Positions 24,538 to 32,115 of a DNA stretch of 33,086 nucleotides are shown here, one piece after another. The notes beneath the pieces are model-generated. The model was given only the letters and a program-made list of their open reading frames with translations. It was not told where the DNA came from and searched no databases. How positions within the stretch are numbered: position 1 is the stretch's first letter; each line of letters begins with the position of its first letter. A program made the translations under genes and the position numbers. The DNA comes from Solirubrobacterales bacterium (GTDB taxonomy: Bacteria; Actinomycetota; Thermoleophilia; Solirubrobacterales; 70-9), in contig VRUE01000018.1 in assembly GCA_019456285.1 (NCBI GenBank), positions 1-33,086 of the forward strand, in the 5' to 3' direction.

Positions 24538-25361
24538 GCTCACCGCGCGTTCCAGCCGTGCTCTCGATCGCCGGCTCCGACTCCGGCGGCGGTGCGGGGA
24601 TCCAGGCCGACCTGAAGGCGTTCGCCCGCTGCGGGGTGCACGGGATGACCGCGATCACCGCGATCACCGCGCAGAGCACGGTTGGGGTGAGCGCCGTGGA
24701 GTCGGTTTCGCCGGCGACGATCGTCGCCCAGGTGCGGGCGGTCGCCGAGGACATCGGGGTCGACGCGGTCAAGATCGGGATGCTCGGGACCGCGGAGACG
24801 GTCGACGCGGTCGTCGAGGCTCTGGGCCTGCTCGGCGAGGCCCCGGTCGTCGTCGACCCGGTGATGGTCGCCGAGAGCGGCGCTGTCCTGCTCGACGAGG
24901 AGGCGCGGGAAGCGCTGGTCGAGCGGCTGCTGCCGCTTGCCGCCGTGGTCACCCCGAACATCGCCGAGGCGCGGGCGCTGAGCGGGGCGGGCGAGCGGGA
25001 CTCCCGGGAGGACCTGGCCCGCGAGGTGCTGGCGTTGGGGCCGCGCGCGGTGGTCGTCACCGGCGGCCACAGCGAGCAGGTGGTCGACGTCTTCTACGAC
25101 GGCAGGGAGTCGGCTGCGATCTCCGGCCGGCGCCACCCGGACGGCGCCTCCCACGGCTCCGGCTGCACCCACTCCTCGGCGCTTGCCGCCTTCCTCGCCC
25201 GCGGCGAGACGCCGCTGGAGGCGGCTCGCAAGGCGCACCAGGTCGCCTCCTCCGCGGTCGCCGCCGGCCTGCGGGAGATCGGCGCCGGCGCCGGCCCGGT
25301 CGACGTCTTCGGTCTGACCGCCCAAGAGGCCGCCATGCGGCGTCCTCAGTCGCCCGAATAG
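24534..25361 (+). CDS. thiD: Hydroxymethylpyrimidine/phosphomethylpyrimidine kinase
   Basis: ThiD phosphorylates HMP and HMP-P to the pyrimidine pyrophosphate used in thiamine synthesis. This ribokinase-family protein shows LSIAGSDSGGGAGIQADLKAF (substrate and nucleotide loop), VDPVMVAESGAVLL, VVVTGGH and GSGCTHSSALAAFLA (anion hole and catalytic region, with Ser-Gly-Cys). 275 residues is normal. The last residues AAMRRPQSPE are encoded by sequence matching family A motif 2 (25339-25352), so the C-terminus was probably remodelled by a repeat. Its GTG overlaps the dprA stop. Confidence 0.94.
   Translation: MSSPRVPAVLSIAGSDSGGGAGIQADLKAFARCGVHGMTAITAITAQSTVGVSAVESVSPATIVAQVRAVAEDIGVDAVKIGMLGTAETVDAVVEALGLLGEAPVVVDPVMVAESGAVLLDEEAREALVERLLPLAAVVTPNIAEARALSGAGERDSREDLAREVLALGPRAVVVTGGHSEQVVDVFYDGRESAAISGRRHPDGASHGSGCTHSSALAAFLARGETPLEAARKAHQVASSAVAAGLREIGAGAGPVDVFGLTAQEAAMRRPQSPE
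25339..25352 (-). repeat. Family A fragment at the 3' end of thiD
   Basis: GGCGTCCTCAGTCG is identical over 14 nt to the motif 2 region of family A copy 2 (21259-21272), in the same orientation, and similar context (a CGC...AT...CGG string before, a GCCCG string after) surrounds it. No paired outer arms or motif 1 were found nearby, so it looks like a remnant. Confidence 0.5.
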
Positions 25362-25409
25362 GCCCCTTGGTGACCTCTGGACCTCGTCATCTCACGGCCG
25401 ACGTGATCA

Positions 25410-25466
25410 GAAGGGCCACGGCCCTTCGGGCGCGCCCCGGCGCCGCGCGGCACCGGGGCGGCGCGC
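25410..25466 (+). terminator. Two strong GC hairpins between thiD and ilvD
   Basis: GAAGGGC CACG GCCCTTC (25410-25427) is a perfect 7-bp stem with a 4-nt loop. It is followed by a larger hairpin in which GCCCCGG (25434-25440) pairs with CCGGGGC (25453-25459), extended by GCGC/GCGC across a 3-nt bulge (to 25466). Neither has a T run. They probably end thiD transcription just ahead of the ilvD promoter. Confidence 0.5.
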
Positions 25467-25470
25467 TGAC

Positions 25471-25476
25471 TAGATT
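25471..25476 (+). promoter_or_regulatory. -10 box of a near-leaderless ilvD promoter
   Basis: TAGATT in CTGACTAGATTC lies 9 nt before the ilvD ATG. The same hexamer precedes the DAK2 gene. Confidence 0.5.
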
Positions 25477-25485
25477 CACTGTCCG

Positions 25486-27180
25486 ATGAGTTCCAACGGC
25501 GCCACCAAGACGAGCCTGCCCCGCCCCCGTTCCAGCGCGGTCTTCGACGGCCCCGACCGCGCCGCCGCCCGCGCCTACATGAAGGGCATCGGCTTCGACG
25601 ACGACGCGCTCAGCCGGCCGACGATCGGGATCGCCAACACCTGGACCGAGGCGATGCCCTGCAACTTCCACCTGCGCGGCCTCGCCGAGCACATCAAGGA
25701 GGGGGTGCGCGCCGCCGGCGGCACCCCGATGGAGTTCAACACCGTGGCGATCTCCGACGGGATCACGATGGGCACCGAGGGGATGAAGACCTCCCTGGTC
25801 AGCCGCGAGGTGATCGCCGACTCGATCGAGCTGGCCGCCCGCGGCTATCAGTTCGACGCGGTGGTGGCGCTCTCGGCCTGCGACAAGACGATTCCGGGCT
25901 GCGTGATGGCGCTGGCCCGGCTCGACATCCCCTCGCTGATGCTCTACGGCGGCTCGATCGCCCCCGGCCGCTGGCATGGTCGTGACGTGACGATCCTCGA
26001 CGTCTTCGAGGCGATCGGCGCCCACGCGGCCGGCGAGATGAGCGACGAGGACCTGCGCGAGCTGGAGGGCGTCGCCAGCCCCGGCGCCGGCGCCTGCGGC
26101 GGCCAGTTCACGGCCAACACGATGGCCTGCGCCTTCGAGGCGATGGGGATCAGCCCCGGCGGCTCGGCGATGGTCCCGGCCGAAGACGGCGAGAAGGGGA
26201 CGGTCGCCGAGCGGATCGGCGAGATGGCGATGAAGGTTCTGGCCGAGGACCTGCGGCCGAGCCGGGTGATCACCCGCGAGTCGCTGGAGAACGCGATCGC
26301 CTGCGTCTGCGCGTCGGGCGGCTCGACCAACGGCGTGCTCCACCTGCTGGCGGTCGCCCGCGAGGCCGGGATCGAGCTGGACATCGACGACTTCGAGCGG
26401 ATCTCCCGCCGCACGCCGTTGCTCGCCGATCTGAAACCCAGCGGGCGCTTCGTCGCCACCGACCTCTACCGGGCCGGCGGCGTGCCGCTGGTCCTCAAGC
26501 GGCTCGCCGAGGCGGGCATCCTGCACGGCGACGCGATCACGGTCAGCGGTCGCACGATCGGCGAGGAGGCCGCGGCGGCGGCCGAGGCTGAGGGCCAGGA
26601 GGTTGTGCGGCCGGTCGCCGACCCGCTGAAGCCGGAGGGCGGCCTGGCGATCCTGCGCGGCAACCTCGCCCCCGAGGGCGCCGTGGTCAAGCTCGCCGGC
26701 ACCGAGCGCACCAAACAGGTAGGCCCCGCCCGTGTCTTCGAGTCCGAGGAGGAGTGCTTCCGGGCCGTCAAAGACCGGCAGATCCGGCCCGGCGACGTGA
26801 TCGTGATCCGCAACGAGGGCCCGGCGGGCGGTCCCGGCATGCGGGAGATGCTCCAGGTGACCGCGGCGATAGTCGGCGAGGGGCTGGGCGAGGAGGTGGC
26901 GCTGCTCACCGACGGGCGATTCTCCGGCGCGACCCGCGGCCTGATGGCCGGCCACGTCGCCCCCGAGGCGGTCAAGGGCGGCCCGATCGCCGCCGTCCGG
27001 GAGGGCGACGAGATCGCCTTCGATGTCGAGGCGCGCCGCCTCGACGTGGCGCTCTCCGGCGAGGAGATAGCGAAGCGGGTGGTTGCCTACGAGGCGCCCC
27101 CGCCCGCCTACGAGCGCGGCGTGATGGCCAAGTACGCGGCTGCCGTTTCCTCCGCCTCCCGGGGCGCCGTAACTGCCTGA
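25486..27180 (+). CDS. ilvD: Dihydroxy-acid dehydratase
   Basis: It dehydrates dihydroxy acids to 2-keto acids in valine, isoleucine and leucine (and pantothenate) synthesis. The 564-residue iron-sulfur enzyme has cluster cysteines in [18 protein letters not shown] and [12 protein letters not shown]. Other conserved segments are [53 protein letters not shown] and [12 protein letters not shown]. Length and motifs are complete. It has its own promoter and is not in an ilvBNC cluster. The TGA stop and last codon lie in the left arm of family A copy 3. Confidence 0.96.
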   Translation: MSSNGATKTSLPRPRSSAVFDGPDRAAARAYMKGIGFDDDALSRPTIGIANTWTEAMPCNFHLRGLAEHIKEGVRAAGGTPMEFNTVAISDGITMGTEGMKTSLVSREVIADSIELAARGYQFDAVVALSACDKTIPGCVMALARLDIPSLMLYGGSIAPGRWHGRDVTILDVFEAIGAHAAGEMSDEDLRELEGVASPGAGACGGQFTANTMACAFEAMGISPGGSAMVPAEDGEKGTVAERIGEMAMKVLAEDLRPSRVITRESLENAIACVCASGGSTNGVLHLLAVAREAGIELDIDDFERISRRTPLLADLKPSGRFVATDLYRAGGVPLVLKRLAEAGILHGDAITVSGRTIGEEAAAAAEAEGQEVVRPVADPLKPEGGLAILRGNLAPEGAVVKLAGTERTKQVGPARVFESEEECFRAVKDRQIRPGDVIVIRNEGPAGGPGMREMLQVTAAIVGEGLGEEVALLTDGRFSGATRGLMAGHVAPEAVKGGPIAAVREGDEIAFDVEARRLDVALSGEEIAKRVVAYEAPPPAYERGVMAKYAAAVSSASRGAVTA

Positions 27181-27273
27181 CCTGCGTGGGGCAAGCAGTT
27201 CGAGGACGCAGGGAGCGCGGCGTGCACGCGAGCGACCGAGGACGCAGAGATGCGCCGCCCACGCAGGTCAGGC
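27175..27273 (+). repeat. Family A structured palindromic element, copy 3 (ilvD/hydrolase)
   Basis: The outer arms GCCTGACCTGCGTGGG (27175-27190) and CCCACGCAGGTCAGGC (27258-27273) form a perfect 16-bp stem. The left arm holds the ilvD stop (27178-27180) and the right arm the hydrolase stop on the other strand (27268-27270). Inside are motif 1 (AAGCAGTTC then GAGGACGCAGGGAG, ending 27215), a short inner palindrome GCGTGCACGC (27220-27229) and motif 2 GACCGAGGACGCAG (27234-27247), then AGATGCGCCGC. It would act as a bidirectional transcription end for the convergent genes. Confidence 0.85.
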
Positions 27274-28182
27274 CAGGAAATCGTCCAGCAGGGCGTTGAA
27301 GCGGGCCGGGCGCTCGAGCTGCGGCAGGTGGCCGGTGCGCTCGAAGACCTCCAGGCGCGAGCCGGGGATCAGGCGGTGGTAGCCGAGCGCCGCCTCGACC
27401 GGGACGAGGCGGTCGTTCAGCCCCCAGACCACCATGGTCGGGATCTCGATCTCGGGCAGGCGGTGGCGGGTGTCGTAGCCGCGGAGCGCCCGGATCGCGT
27501 CGGAGAAGCCGGGGCTGTTCAGGCCCGGCGCCATCTGCTCCTGGAGAAGCTCGGGCCGCAGCCGGTTCGGGTTGCGGAAGATGCTCCCGAACGCGAGCTG
27601 GCGGCCGCGGGGCCGGGAGAGCCACACCCGGCGCGGGCCGGCGAGGAAGGACATGGCCATGGCCGTTTCGAACGTCCTCAGCCCAGCCTCCGCCCGCCTC
27701 CCCTGCGTCCCGGCGAAGCTGATCCCGGCGGCGGAGACGAGCACCAGCCGCTCGAAGCGCTCCGGCTGCTCGATCGTGGCCTCGGTGGAGACGAAGCCGC
27801 CCATCGAGTTGCCGACCAGCGCCGCGACCCGGTCGATCCCCAGCTTCTCGCAGAAATCGTGGATGAGGCGCCCGTAGGCGGGCATCTCGATCGGCCAGGA
27901 GGGCATCGGGCTGTGCCCGAAGCCGGGCAGGTCGAGCGCGATCGCCCGGTGGGTGCGGCCGAGGTGGGGGAGGTTCTCCAACCAGTTGCGCCAGCAGCCG
28001 CCGAGCCCGTGCACGAGGAGAATCGGATCGCCCTCGCCGACCTCGGCGTAGTTGACCTCGGCGCCCGGCAGCTCGACCCGGCGCAGGTGCTGGCGCCAGT
28101 CGACCCTCAGCCACTCGGGGTCGGGGTTCCCGTAGTCCGACGCCGGGAAGATCGGCGGCTCGCCGATCAGCGTCTCAGGCAT
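27268..28182 (-). CDS. Alpha/beta hydrolase, substrate unknown
   Basis: A 304-residue alpha/beta hydrolase. The oxyanion loop is HGLGGCWRNW, the nucleophile elbow GNSMGG (Ser), the acid WGLNDRLVP (Asp) and the catalytic His is in RTGHLPQLERP. A cap region lies at about residues 150-215. The pattern resembles C-C bond hydrolases, haloperoxidase-like or esterase families, but the substrate cannot be fixed. ATG 28182 overlaps the end of the upstream cyclo-ligase-like gene (ATGCCTGA), so the two are co-translated. The stop is embedded in the right arm of family A copy 3. Confidence 0.85.
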   Translation of the reverse strand: MPETLIGEPPIFPASDYGNPDPEWLRVDWRQHLRRVELPGAEVNYAEVGEGDPILLVHGLGGCWRNWLENLPHLGRTHRAIALDLPGFGHSPMPSWPIEMPAYGRLIHDFCEKLGIDRVAALVGNSMGGFVSTEATIEQPERFERLVLVSAAGISFAGTQGRRAEAGLRTFETAMAMSFLAGPRRVWLSRPRGRQLAFGSIFRNPNRLRPELLQEQMAPGLNSPGFSDAIRALRGYDTRHRLPEIEIPTMVVWGLNDRLVPVEAALGYHRLIPGSRLEVFERTGHLPQLERPARFNALLDDFLA

Positions 28183-28906
28183 ACCCCATCCTTTCCAGGA
28201 GCGGTATCTCGCGGATCTGCGGTGGCTGCAAGTGGTCCCAGAGGATCCCACGGGGTCGCGCGTACTGACACTCGACGTCGATCACCGCCCGCGGCGTCGC
28301 GATCAGGTCGATCGGCAGGTCGTGCGAGGTCACCATCAGGTGGCGGCGGAGGATCTGGATCGGGTGGACTGTGGTCGCCACCGTGGTGCGGTCGTCGATC
28401 TTGCCGGCGTCGATCAGGATCCCGTACTCGAGGTCGGAGTAGCCGCCGCCCTTGCCGACCCGCGCCCCGCTCAGGTTGACGGCCACCGAGCCGCAGAGCA
28501 CGAAATCGATCTCCGGCAGCTCGTCGAGCGCGATCACCCGCCCGTGCTTCAGCGCCCCCTTGATCGTCGCCGCCTCCTTCACCGCCTGCTTCGACAGCTT
28601 CTTGGGGTCGAGGACGCGGAAGGGATGGAGGTCGCGCAGCCGTGGCACGGCCATGATCACCGTCTTGCCCTCTTCCAGCGCGATCCGGCGGGCGTGGGTC
28701 TGGGGGGAGTCGGGGTTCGCCTTGATCACCCGGGCCCGCTTCCAGGGCCGCTGGCCGGCGAGCTTCTCGGCGGCCAGCTTCGCCCCGGCGAAGTTGGGGA
28801 TGCGCCCTGCGGCGCCGGGGAAGCGGGAGACGCCCTCGCGGTCCATCGCCGTCCAGACCTCCTCGCGGATCTCGCCCTTGGAGCGCACCTGTCGAAAGAT
28901 ATCCAC
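28175..28906 (-). CDS. 5-formyltetrahydrofolate cyclo-ligase family protein
   Basis: A 243-residue protein of the 5-FCL-like fold. Supporting segments are RFPGAAGRIPNFAGAKLAAEKLA (N-terminal), ALEEGKTVIMAVPRL, LCGSVAVNLSGARVGKGGGYSDLEYG (the glycine-rich nucleotide/folate loop typical of MTHFS, shown as GARVGKGGGYSDLEYG) and TTVHPIQ. True cyclo-ligases are about 180-200 residues; this longer form matches the uncharacterised MTHFSD-like or archaeal-type branch, so the reaction is uncertain. GTG start. It heads a two-gene operon with the hydrolase and diverges from the L,D-transpeptidase gene. Confidence 0.8.
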   Translation of the reverse strand: MDIFRQVRSKGEIREEVWTAMDREGVSRFPGAAGRIPNFAGAKLAAEKLAGQRPWKRARVIKANPDSPQTHARRIALEEGKTVIMAVPRLRDLHPFRVLDPKKLSKQAVKEAATIKGALKHGRVIALDELPEIDFVLCGSVAVNLSGARVGKGGGYSDLEYGILIDAGKIDDRTTVATTVHPIQILRRHLMVTSHDLPIDLIATPRAVIDVECQYARPRGILWDHLQPPQIREIPLLERMGYA

Positions 28907-28958
28907 CGCGAGCCGCCCGCCCCCGTATCCGCACGCGGTTTTGCAGGGAAGCTGTCCC

Positions 28959-28987
28959 TTGCGGCCGAAACAAGCCCTGCCTACACT
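28959..28987 (+). promoter_or_regulatory. Sigma70-type promoter for the L,D-transpeptidase gene
   Basis: TTGCGG (28959-28964) and TACACT (28982-28987) are separated by 17 nt, the clearest two-box promoter in the window. Transcription would start near 28994, giving a leader of about 37 nt with a GGGAG ribosome site, unlike the leaderless genes nearby. Confidence 0.6.
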
Positions 28988-29030
28988 TCACGAAGGTCCT
29001 TTACGAGTGAGCTGATTGGGAGATGGCCAG

Positions 29031-30068
29031 TTGGGACGCAAGACGCAAATCGCAATCGTCACCGCTGTCCTGGTGCTGGTCCTCGGTGCGGTCGGCGCCT
29101 ACGCGTACGACAGCACCCAGAAGGACAGGATCGCCGCGGGTGTGACGATCGGCGGGGTCGACGTCGGCGACCTCGACGTCGCCGAGGCGAAGCGGGCGGT
29201 GCGCAAGCAGCTGCTGGCGCCGCTGCGCCACTCGCTCCGGGCCAGCTACGACGGCCAGAGCTGGGAGCTGCCGGGGAAGAGCCTCAAGGTCCACGCCGAC
29301 CTCGACGACGCCGTCGACGACGCCGTCGCCAACAGCCGCGACGGGGGGCTGCTGGGCCGCCTCGTCCGCTACGTCTCCGGGGGCAGCGTCGAGAAGCGGA
29401 TCTCCGCCGACGTCACCTACTCGCAGCGCGCCGTCAATCGCTTCGTGCGCAGGGTCGCGAGGGCGGTCGGCCGCGACGCCCGGGACGCGACGGTCAGCGC
29501 CAGCGGCGCCTCGCTCGACATCGTCCCGGCGGAGAACGGCCGCAAGCTCCGCGACAACCTGCTGACCCGGCAGCTGAACGCAGCGGTGCTGAGCGCCAAT
29601 GCCGACCACACGATCGTCGCCCGCACCAGCCCGGTCAAGCCGGAGGTGACGACGGGCGAGGTCGCCGCCGCGTACCCGTTCTACCTCACCCTCGATCGGG
29701 ACAGCTACACGCTGCGCTTCTGGAAGGACCTGAAGCTGGCCGAGACCTTTACCGTGGCGGTCGGCCAGGTCGGGCTGGAAACGCCGGCCGGCCTGTACCA
29801 CATCCAGAACAAGCAGGTGAACCCCACCTGGAACGTGCCCACCTCCGACTGGGCAGGTGACCTCGCCGGGCAGTCGATCCCGCCCGGCCCGTCCAATCCG
29901 CTGAAGGCGCGCTGGATGGGGATCTTCTCCGGAGCCGGCATCCACGGCACCGACGCCACCGACTCGCTCGGCACCGCCGTCTCCCACGGCTGCGTGCGGA
30001 TGGCGATCCCCGACGTGATCAAGCTCTATGGCGAAGTGGAAGTCGGCACCCCGATCTACATCGGCTGA
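29031..30068 (+). CDS. L,D-transpeptidase (YkuD) with peptidoglycan-binding domain
   Basis: An envelope enzyme forming 3-3 peptidoglycan crosslinks or anchoring proteins. An N-terminal membrane anchor (QIAIVTAVLVLVLGAVGAYA) precedes a VanW-type PG-binding domain (about residues 35-190; GVTIGGVDVGDLDVAEAKRAV in parts). The catalytic YkuD domain follows from about 215, with GQVGLETPAGLYHI, HGTDATDSLG and the active-site SHGCVRM (Cys). The TTG at 29031 was chosen because GGGAG lies 8 nt upstream; TTG 29016 would add five residues. The TGA lies at the start of family A copy 4. Confidence 0.9.
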   Translation: MGRKTQIAIVTAVLVLVLGAVGAYAYDSTQKDRIAAGVTIGGVDVGDLDVAEAKRAVRKQLLAPLRHSLRASYDGQSWELPGKSLKVHADLDDAVDDAVANSRDGGLLGRLVRYVSGGSVEKRISADVTYSQRAVNRFVRRVARAVGRDARDATVSASGASLDIVPAENGRKLRDNLLTRQLNAAVLSANADHTIVARTSPVKPEVTTGEVAAAYPFYLTLDRDSYTLRFWKDLKLAETFTVAVGQVGLETPAGLYHIQNKQVNPTWNVPTSDWAGDLAGQSIPPGPSNPLKARWMGIFSGAGIHGTDATDSLGTAVSHGCVRMAIPDVIKLYGEVEVGTPIYIG

Positions 30069-30191
30069 GAGTCGCGATAGGCATCGCATCTCGCGGTCCT
30101 CGGCGGATCGCCTCGGTCACGCACCAAGCTGTGCGCTCCCATCGGCAATTCGCCTGCGTCCCGGGATCTGCTCGCCTCCCGCGACTCTCAG
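30065..30191 (-). repeat. Family A structured palindromic element, copy 4 (L,D-transpeptidase/xer)
   Basis: The outer arms CTGAGAGTCGCG (30065-30076) and CGCGACTCTCAG (30180-30191) pair perfectly over 12 bp, extended by AGGC (30079-30082) with GCCT (30174-30177). The left arm contains the stop of the preceding gene. On the minus strand motif 1 reads GAGCAGATC then CGGGACGCAGGC, and motif 2 reads CCGAGGACCGCGAGATGCG. The inner hairpin has GGTCACGCAC and GTGCGCTCCC around a 6-nt loop (30115-30140), identical to copy 2. Confidence 0.82.
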
Positions 30192-30238
30192 GAACTTCAT
30201 ACAAAGGATGCAACCGGTTTGGCGGCGAACACTGGTCT

Positions 30239-31126
30239 ATGAGCTGGGAAGAGGCGCTGGCTGATTTCGACCGGGACCTGCGCGCCCGGAGCCTGGCCGA
30301 GCGGACACGGCGGGCCTACGGTGTCGATCTCGGGCAGTTCGTGGAGTGGGCGCGGCAGCGTGGGCTCGAGCCCGGTGAGGTCCGCCACCGCGACGTGCGC
30401 CGCTACGGCGCGGGGCTCTCGGGGGCCGGCGCCGCCGCGGCGACGGTTGCCCGCAAGCTGGCCGCGATCCGCGGCCTCTTCGACTTCTTGGTCCGCACCG
30501 AGCGGGTCGGCCAGAACCCGGCCGACCTCGTCTCCAGCCCGAAGCGGGAGAGGAAGCTGCCGCGGGTGCTCTCTTTCGAGCAGCTGCGCACGCTGCTGGA
30601 GGGGATCCCGGCGCGGACGCCGCTGGAGCTGCGCGACCGGGCGATGCTGGAGCTGGCCTACGCCTGCGGGCTGCGCTGCGAGGAGATCGTCAACCTCGAC
30701 CTCGGTGCGCTGGACTTCGAGACCGAGCAGCTGCGTGTCCTCGGCAAGGGCTCGAAGGAGCGGCTGCTCCCGGTCGGCGAGCCGGCCCAGCAGGCGCTGA
30801 GGCGCTACACGGAGCGGGGCCGCCAGGTGCTCGCGGCCGAGCGCCGCGAGCCGGCGCTCTTCCTCTCCAAGGGCGGCCGGCGCCTCTCAAGCTCCGACGT
30901 GACCCGCCGGCTCGGCCTCTGGGTGCGCGAGATGGCGCTTGCAGGGGGAGTTTCGCCGCACTCGCTGCGTCACAGCTTCGCCACCCACCTGCTAGAAGGG
31001 GGAGCGGACCTGCGCACGATCCAGGAGCTGCTGGGGCATTCGTCGATCTCCACCACCCAGATCTACACTCGCGTCGACGCCGCTCGTCTGCGCGACACCT
31101 ACGCTGCAACCCATCCCCGCGCATGA
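30239..31126 (+). CDS. Tyrosine recombinase XerC/XerD
   Basis: A 295-residue site-specific recombinase that resolves chromosome dimers at dif. The N-terminal SAM-like DNA-binding domain spans residues about 1-90 (ADFDRDLRARSLAERTRRAY). Catalytic residues are Arg in ACGLRCEEI, Lys in LGKGSKERLLPV, His-x-x-Arg in HSLRHSFATHLLEGGADL, His in LLGHSSISTTQIY, and the Tyr of that last motif. Length is typical of XerC/XerD; they cannot be told apart here. ATG 30239 was chosen because it gives the standard N-terminus. It precedes a WhiG-type sigma gene, as in many actinobacteria. Confidence 0.92.
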   Translation: MSWEEALADFDRDLRARSLAERTRRAYGVDLGQFVEWARQRGLEPGEVRHRDVRRYGAGLSGAGAAAATVARKLAAIRGLFDFLVRTERVGQNPADLVSSPKRERKLPRVLSFEQLRTLLEGIPARTPLELRDRAMLELAYACGLRCEEIVNLDLGALDFETEQLRVLGKGSKERLLPVGEPAQQALRRYTERGRQVLAAERREPALFLSKGGRRLSSSDVTRRLGLWVREMALAGGVSPHSLRHSFATHLLEGGADLRTIQELLGHSSISTTQIYTRVDAARLRDTYAATHPRA

Positions 31127-31149
31127 CCGCGAAAACCACATTGCGACCC

Positions 31150-31155
31150 TAGAAT
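31150..31155 (+). promoter_or_regulatory. Candidate -10 box for the sigma factor gene
   Basis: TAGAAT lies 13 nt before the ATG at 31169, followed by an A-rich run (31160-31165). No -35 is obvious. Confidence 0.45.
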
Positions 31156-31168
31156 CGAGAAAAAAGCC

Positions 31169-31942
31169 ATGGAGGCCAGGGTAAAAGAGGTGGAGCTGCG
31201 CGACCTGTGGCGCCGCTACAAGGAGGAGGGCGACGCGACGGCGCGGGAGCGGCTGGTGGTTGCCTACTCGCCGATGGTCAAGTTCGTCGCCGGCCGGCTC
31301 GGGGCCGGGCTTCCGTCTCACGTCGAGGACGCCGACCTGATCTCCTACGGGTTGATGGGCCTGATCGGGTCGATCGAGCGCTACGAGCCGAAGCGCGGGA
31401 TCAAGTTCGAGACCTTCGCGATGACCCGGATTCGCGGCGCGATCATCGACGAGCTGCGCTCGCTGGACTGGGTGCCGCGCTCGGTGCGCTCGCGGGCTCG
31501 CGAGATCGAGACGGCCCAGTCGAAGCTCGAGCACAAGCTGCAGCGAGCGCCGACCGAGGAGGAGCTGGCCGCGAAGCTCGAGATCAGCGAGGAGGAGCTG
31601 CAGTCCTCGCTGCTGGAGATCGCCAACTCCTCGGTCTACGCGCTGGACGAGCTGTGGACGATCTCCGACTCCTCCGGTGACCGGGTCTCGTTGCTGGACA
31701 CGATCCCCGACCCGGGCGCCGACGACCCGCAGGAGGCGCTCGCCAGCAGCGAGATCAAAGACCGCCTCACCGAGGCGATGACCTCGCTGCCGGAGCGGGA
31801 GCAGCTGGTCGTCGCCCTCTACTACCACGAGAACCTCACCCTGCGGGAGATCGGCGAAGTGCTCGGCGTCACCGAGTCGCGCGTCTCCCAGCTCCACACC
31901 AAGGCAGTGATGCGGTTGAAGTCGGGGTTGCAGCGGGTGTAG
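31169..31942 (+). CDS. FliA/WhiG-type RNA polymerase sigma factor
   Basis: A 257-residue sigma28-class factor. Region 2 runs from about residue 25 to 105 and includes VEDADLISYGLMGLIGSIERYEP (2.2), FETFAMTRIRGAIIDELRSLDWVPRSVR split across 2.3-2.4. Region 3 contains RAPTEEELAAKLEIS. Region 4 includes LPEREQLVVALYYHENLTLREIGEVLGVTESRVSQLHTKA in parts. In actinobacteria the homologue WhiG directs sporulation; FliA directs flagellar genes. Which applies here is unknown, and no anti-sigma gene is adjacent except possibly the small frame at 31997. Its place after xer fits the WhiG locus. Confidence 0.92.
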   Translation: MEARVKEVELRDLWRRYKEEGDATARERLVVAYSPMVKFVAGRLGAGLPSHVEDADLISYGLMGLIGSIERYEPKRGIKFETFAMTRIRGAIIDELRSLDWVPRSVRSRAREIETAQSKLEHKLQRAPTEEELAAKLEISEEELQSSLLEIANSSVYALDELWTISDSSGDRVSLLDTIPDPGADDPQEALASSEIKDRLTEAMTSLPEREQLVVALYYHENLTLREIGEVLGVTESRVSQLHTKAVMRLKSGLQRV

Positions 31943-31996
31943 CTTCCCCGGGCGCCGGACCTGCGCTCGATCAGCGCCGGCCGAGCCGATTTCACG

Positions 31997-32086
31997 ATGG
32001 AGTTCGAGCGCTACGAGGAGGTGCCGGCGCACCTCTCCGCAAAGGTCGTCGCAGCGGCCCGCGAGGGCGCTGAGGTCAGCGCATAG
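31997..32086 (+). CDS. Possible 29-residue ORF after the sigma gene
   Basis: The 29-codon frame starts [16 protein letters not shown] and ends REGAEVSA before TAG. It is in the same frame as the sigma gene: after the sigma stop (31940-31942) the frame stays open through 18 codons to this ATG. It may be a small protein, a fragment of a decayed gene (for example an anti-sigma factor), or chance. No ribosome site precedes it. I do not recognise a family. Confidence 0.25.
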   Translation: MEFERYEEVPAHLSAKVVAAAREGAEVSA

Positions 32087-32103
32087 GCCGCTTGGCCCGC
32101 TGG

Positions 32104-32109
32104 TAGCTT
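32104..32109 (+). promoter_or_regulatory. -10 box of a leaderless promoter
   Basis: TAGCTT lies 6 nt before the GTG start at 32116. GGGGGAG between them could also act as a ribosome site if transcription starts further upstream. Confidence 0.4.
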
Positions 32110-32115
32110 GGGGGA

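Noticed and set aside
24300-24540. TPP riboswitch before thiD
   Set aside because: thiD overlaps dprA by 4 nt and there is no untranslated leader to hold an aptamer; no conserved TPP aptamer strings were seen.
28232-29860. Forward open frame spanning the reverse cyclo-ligase-like gene and the L,D-transpeptidase
   Set aside because: It crosses two real genes in the wrong frame or strand, and its translation has no recognisable domain.
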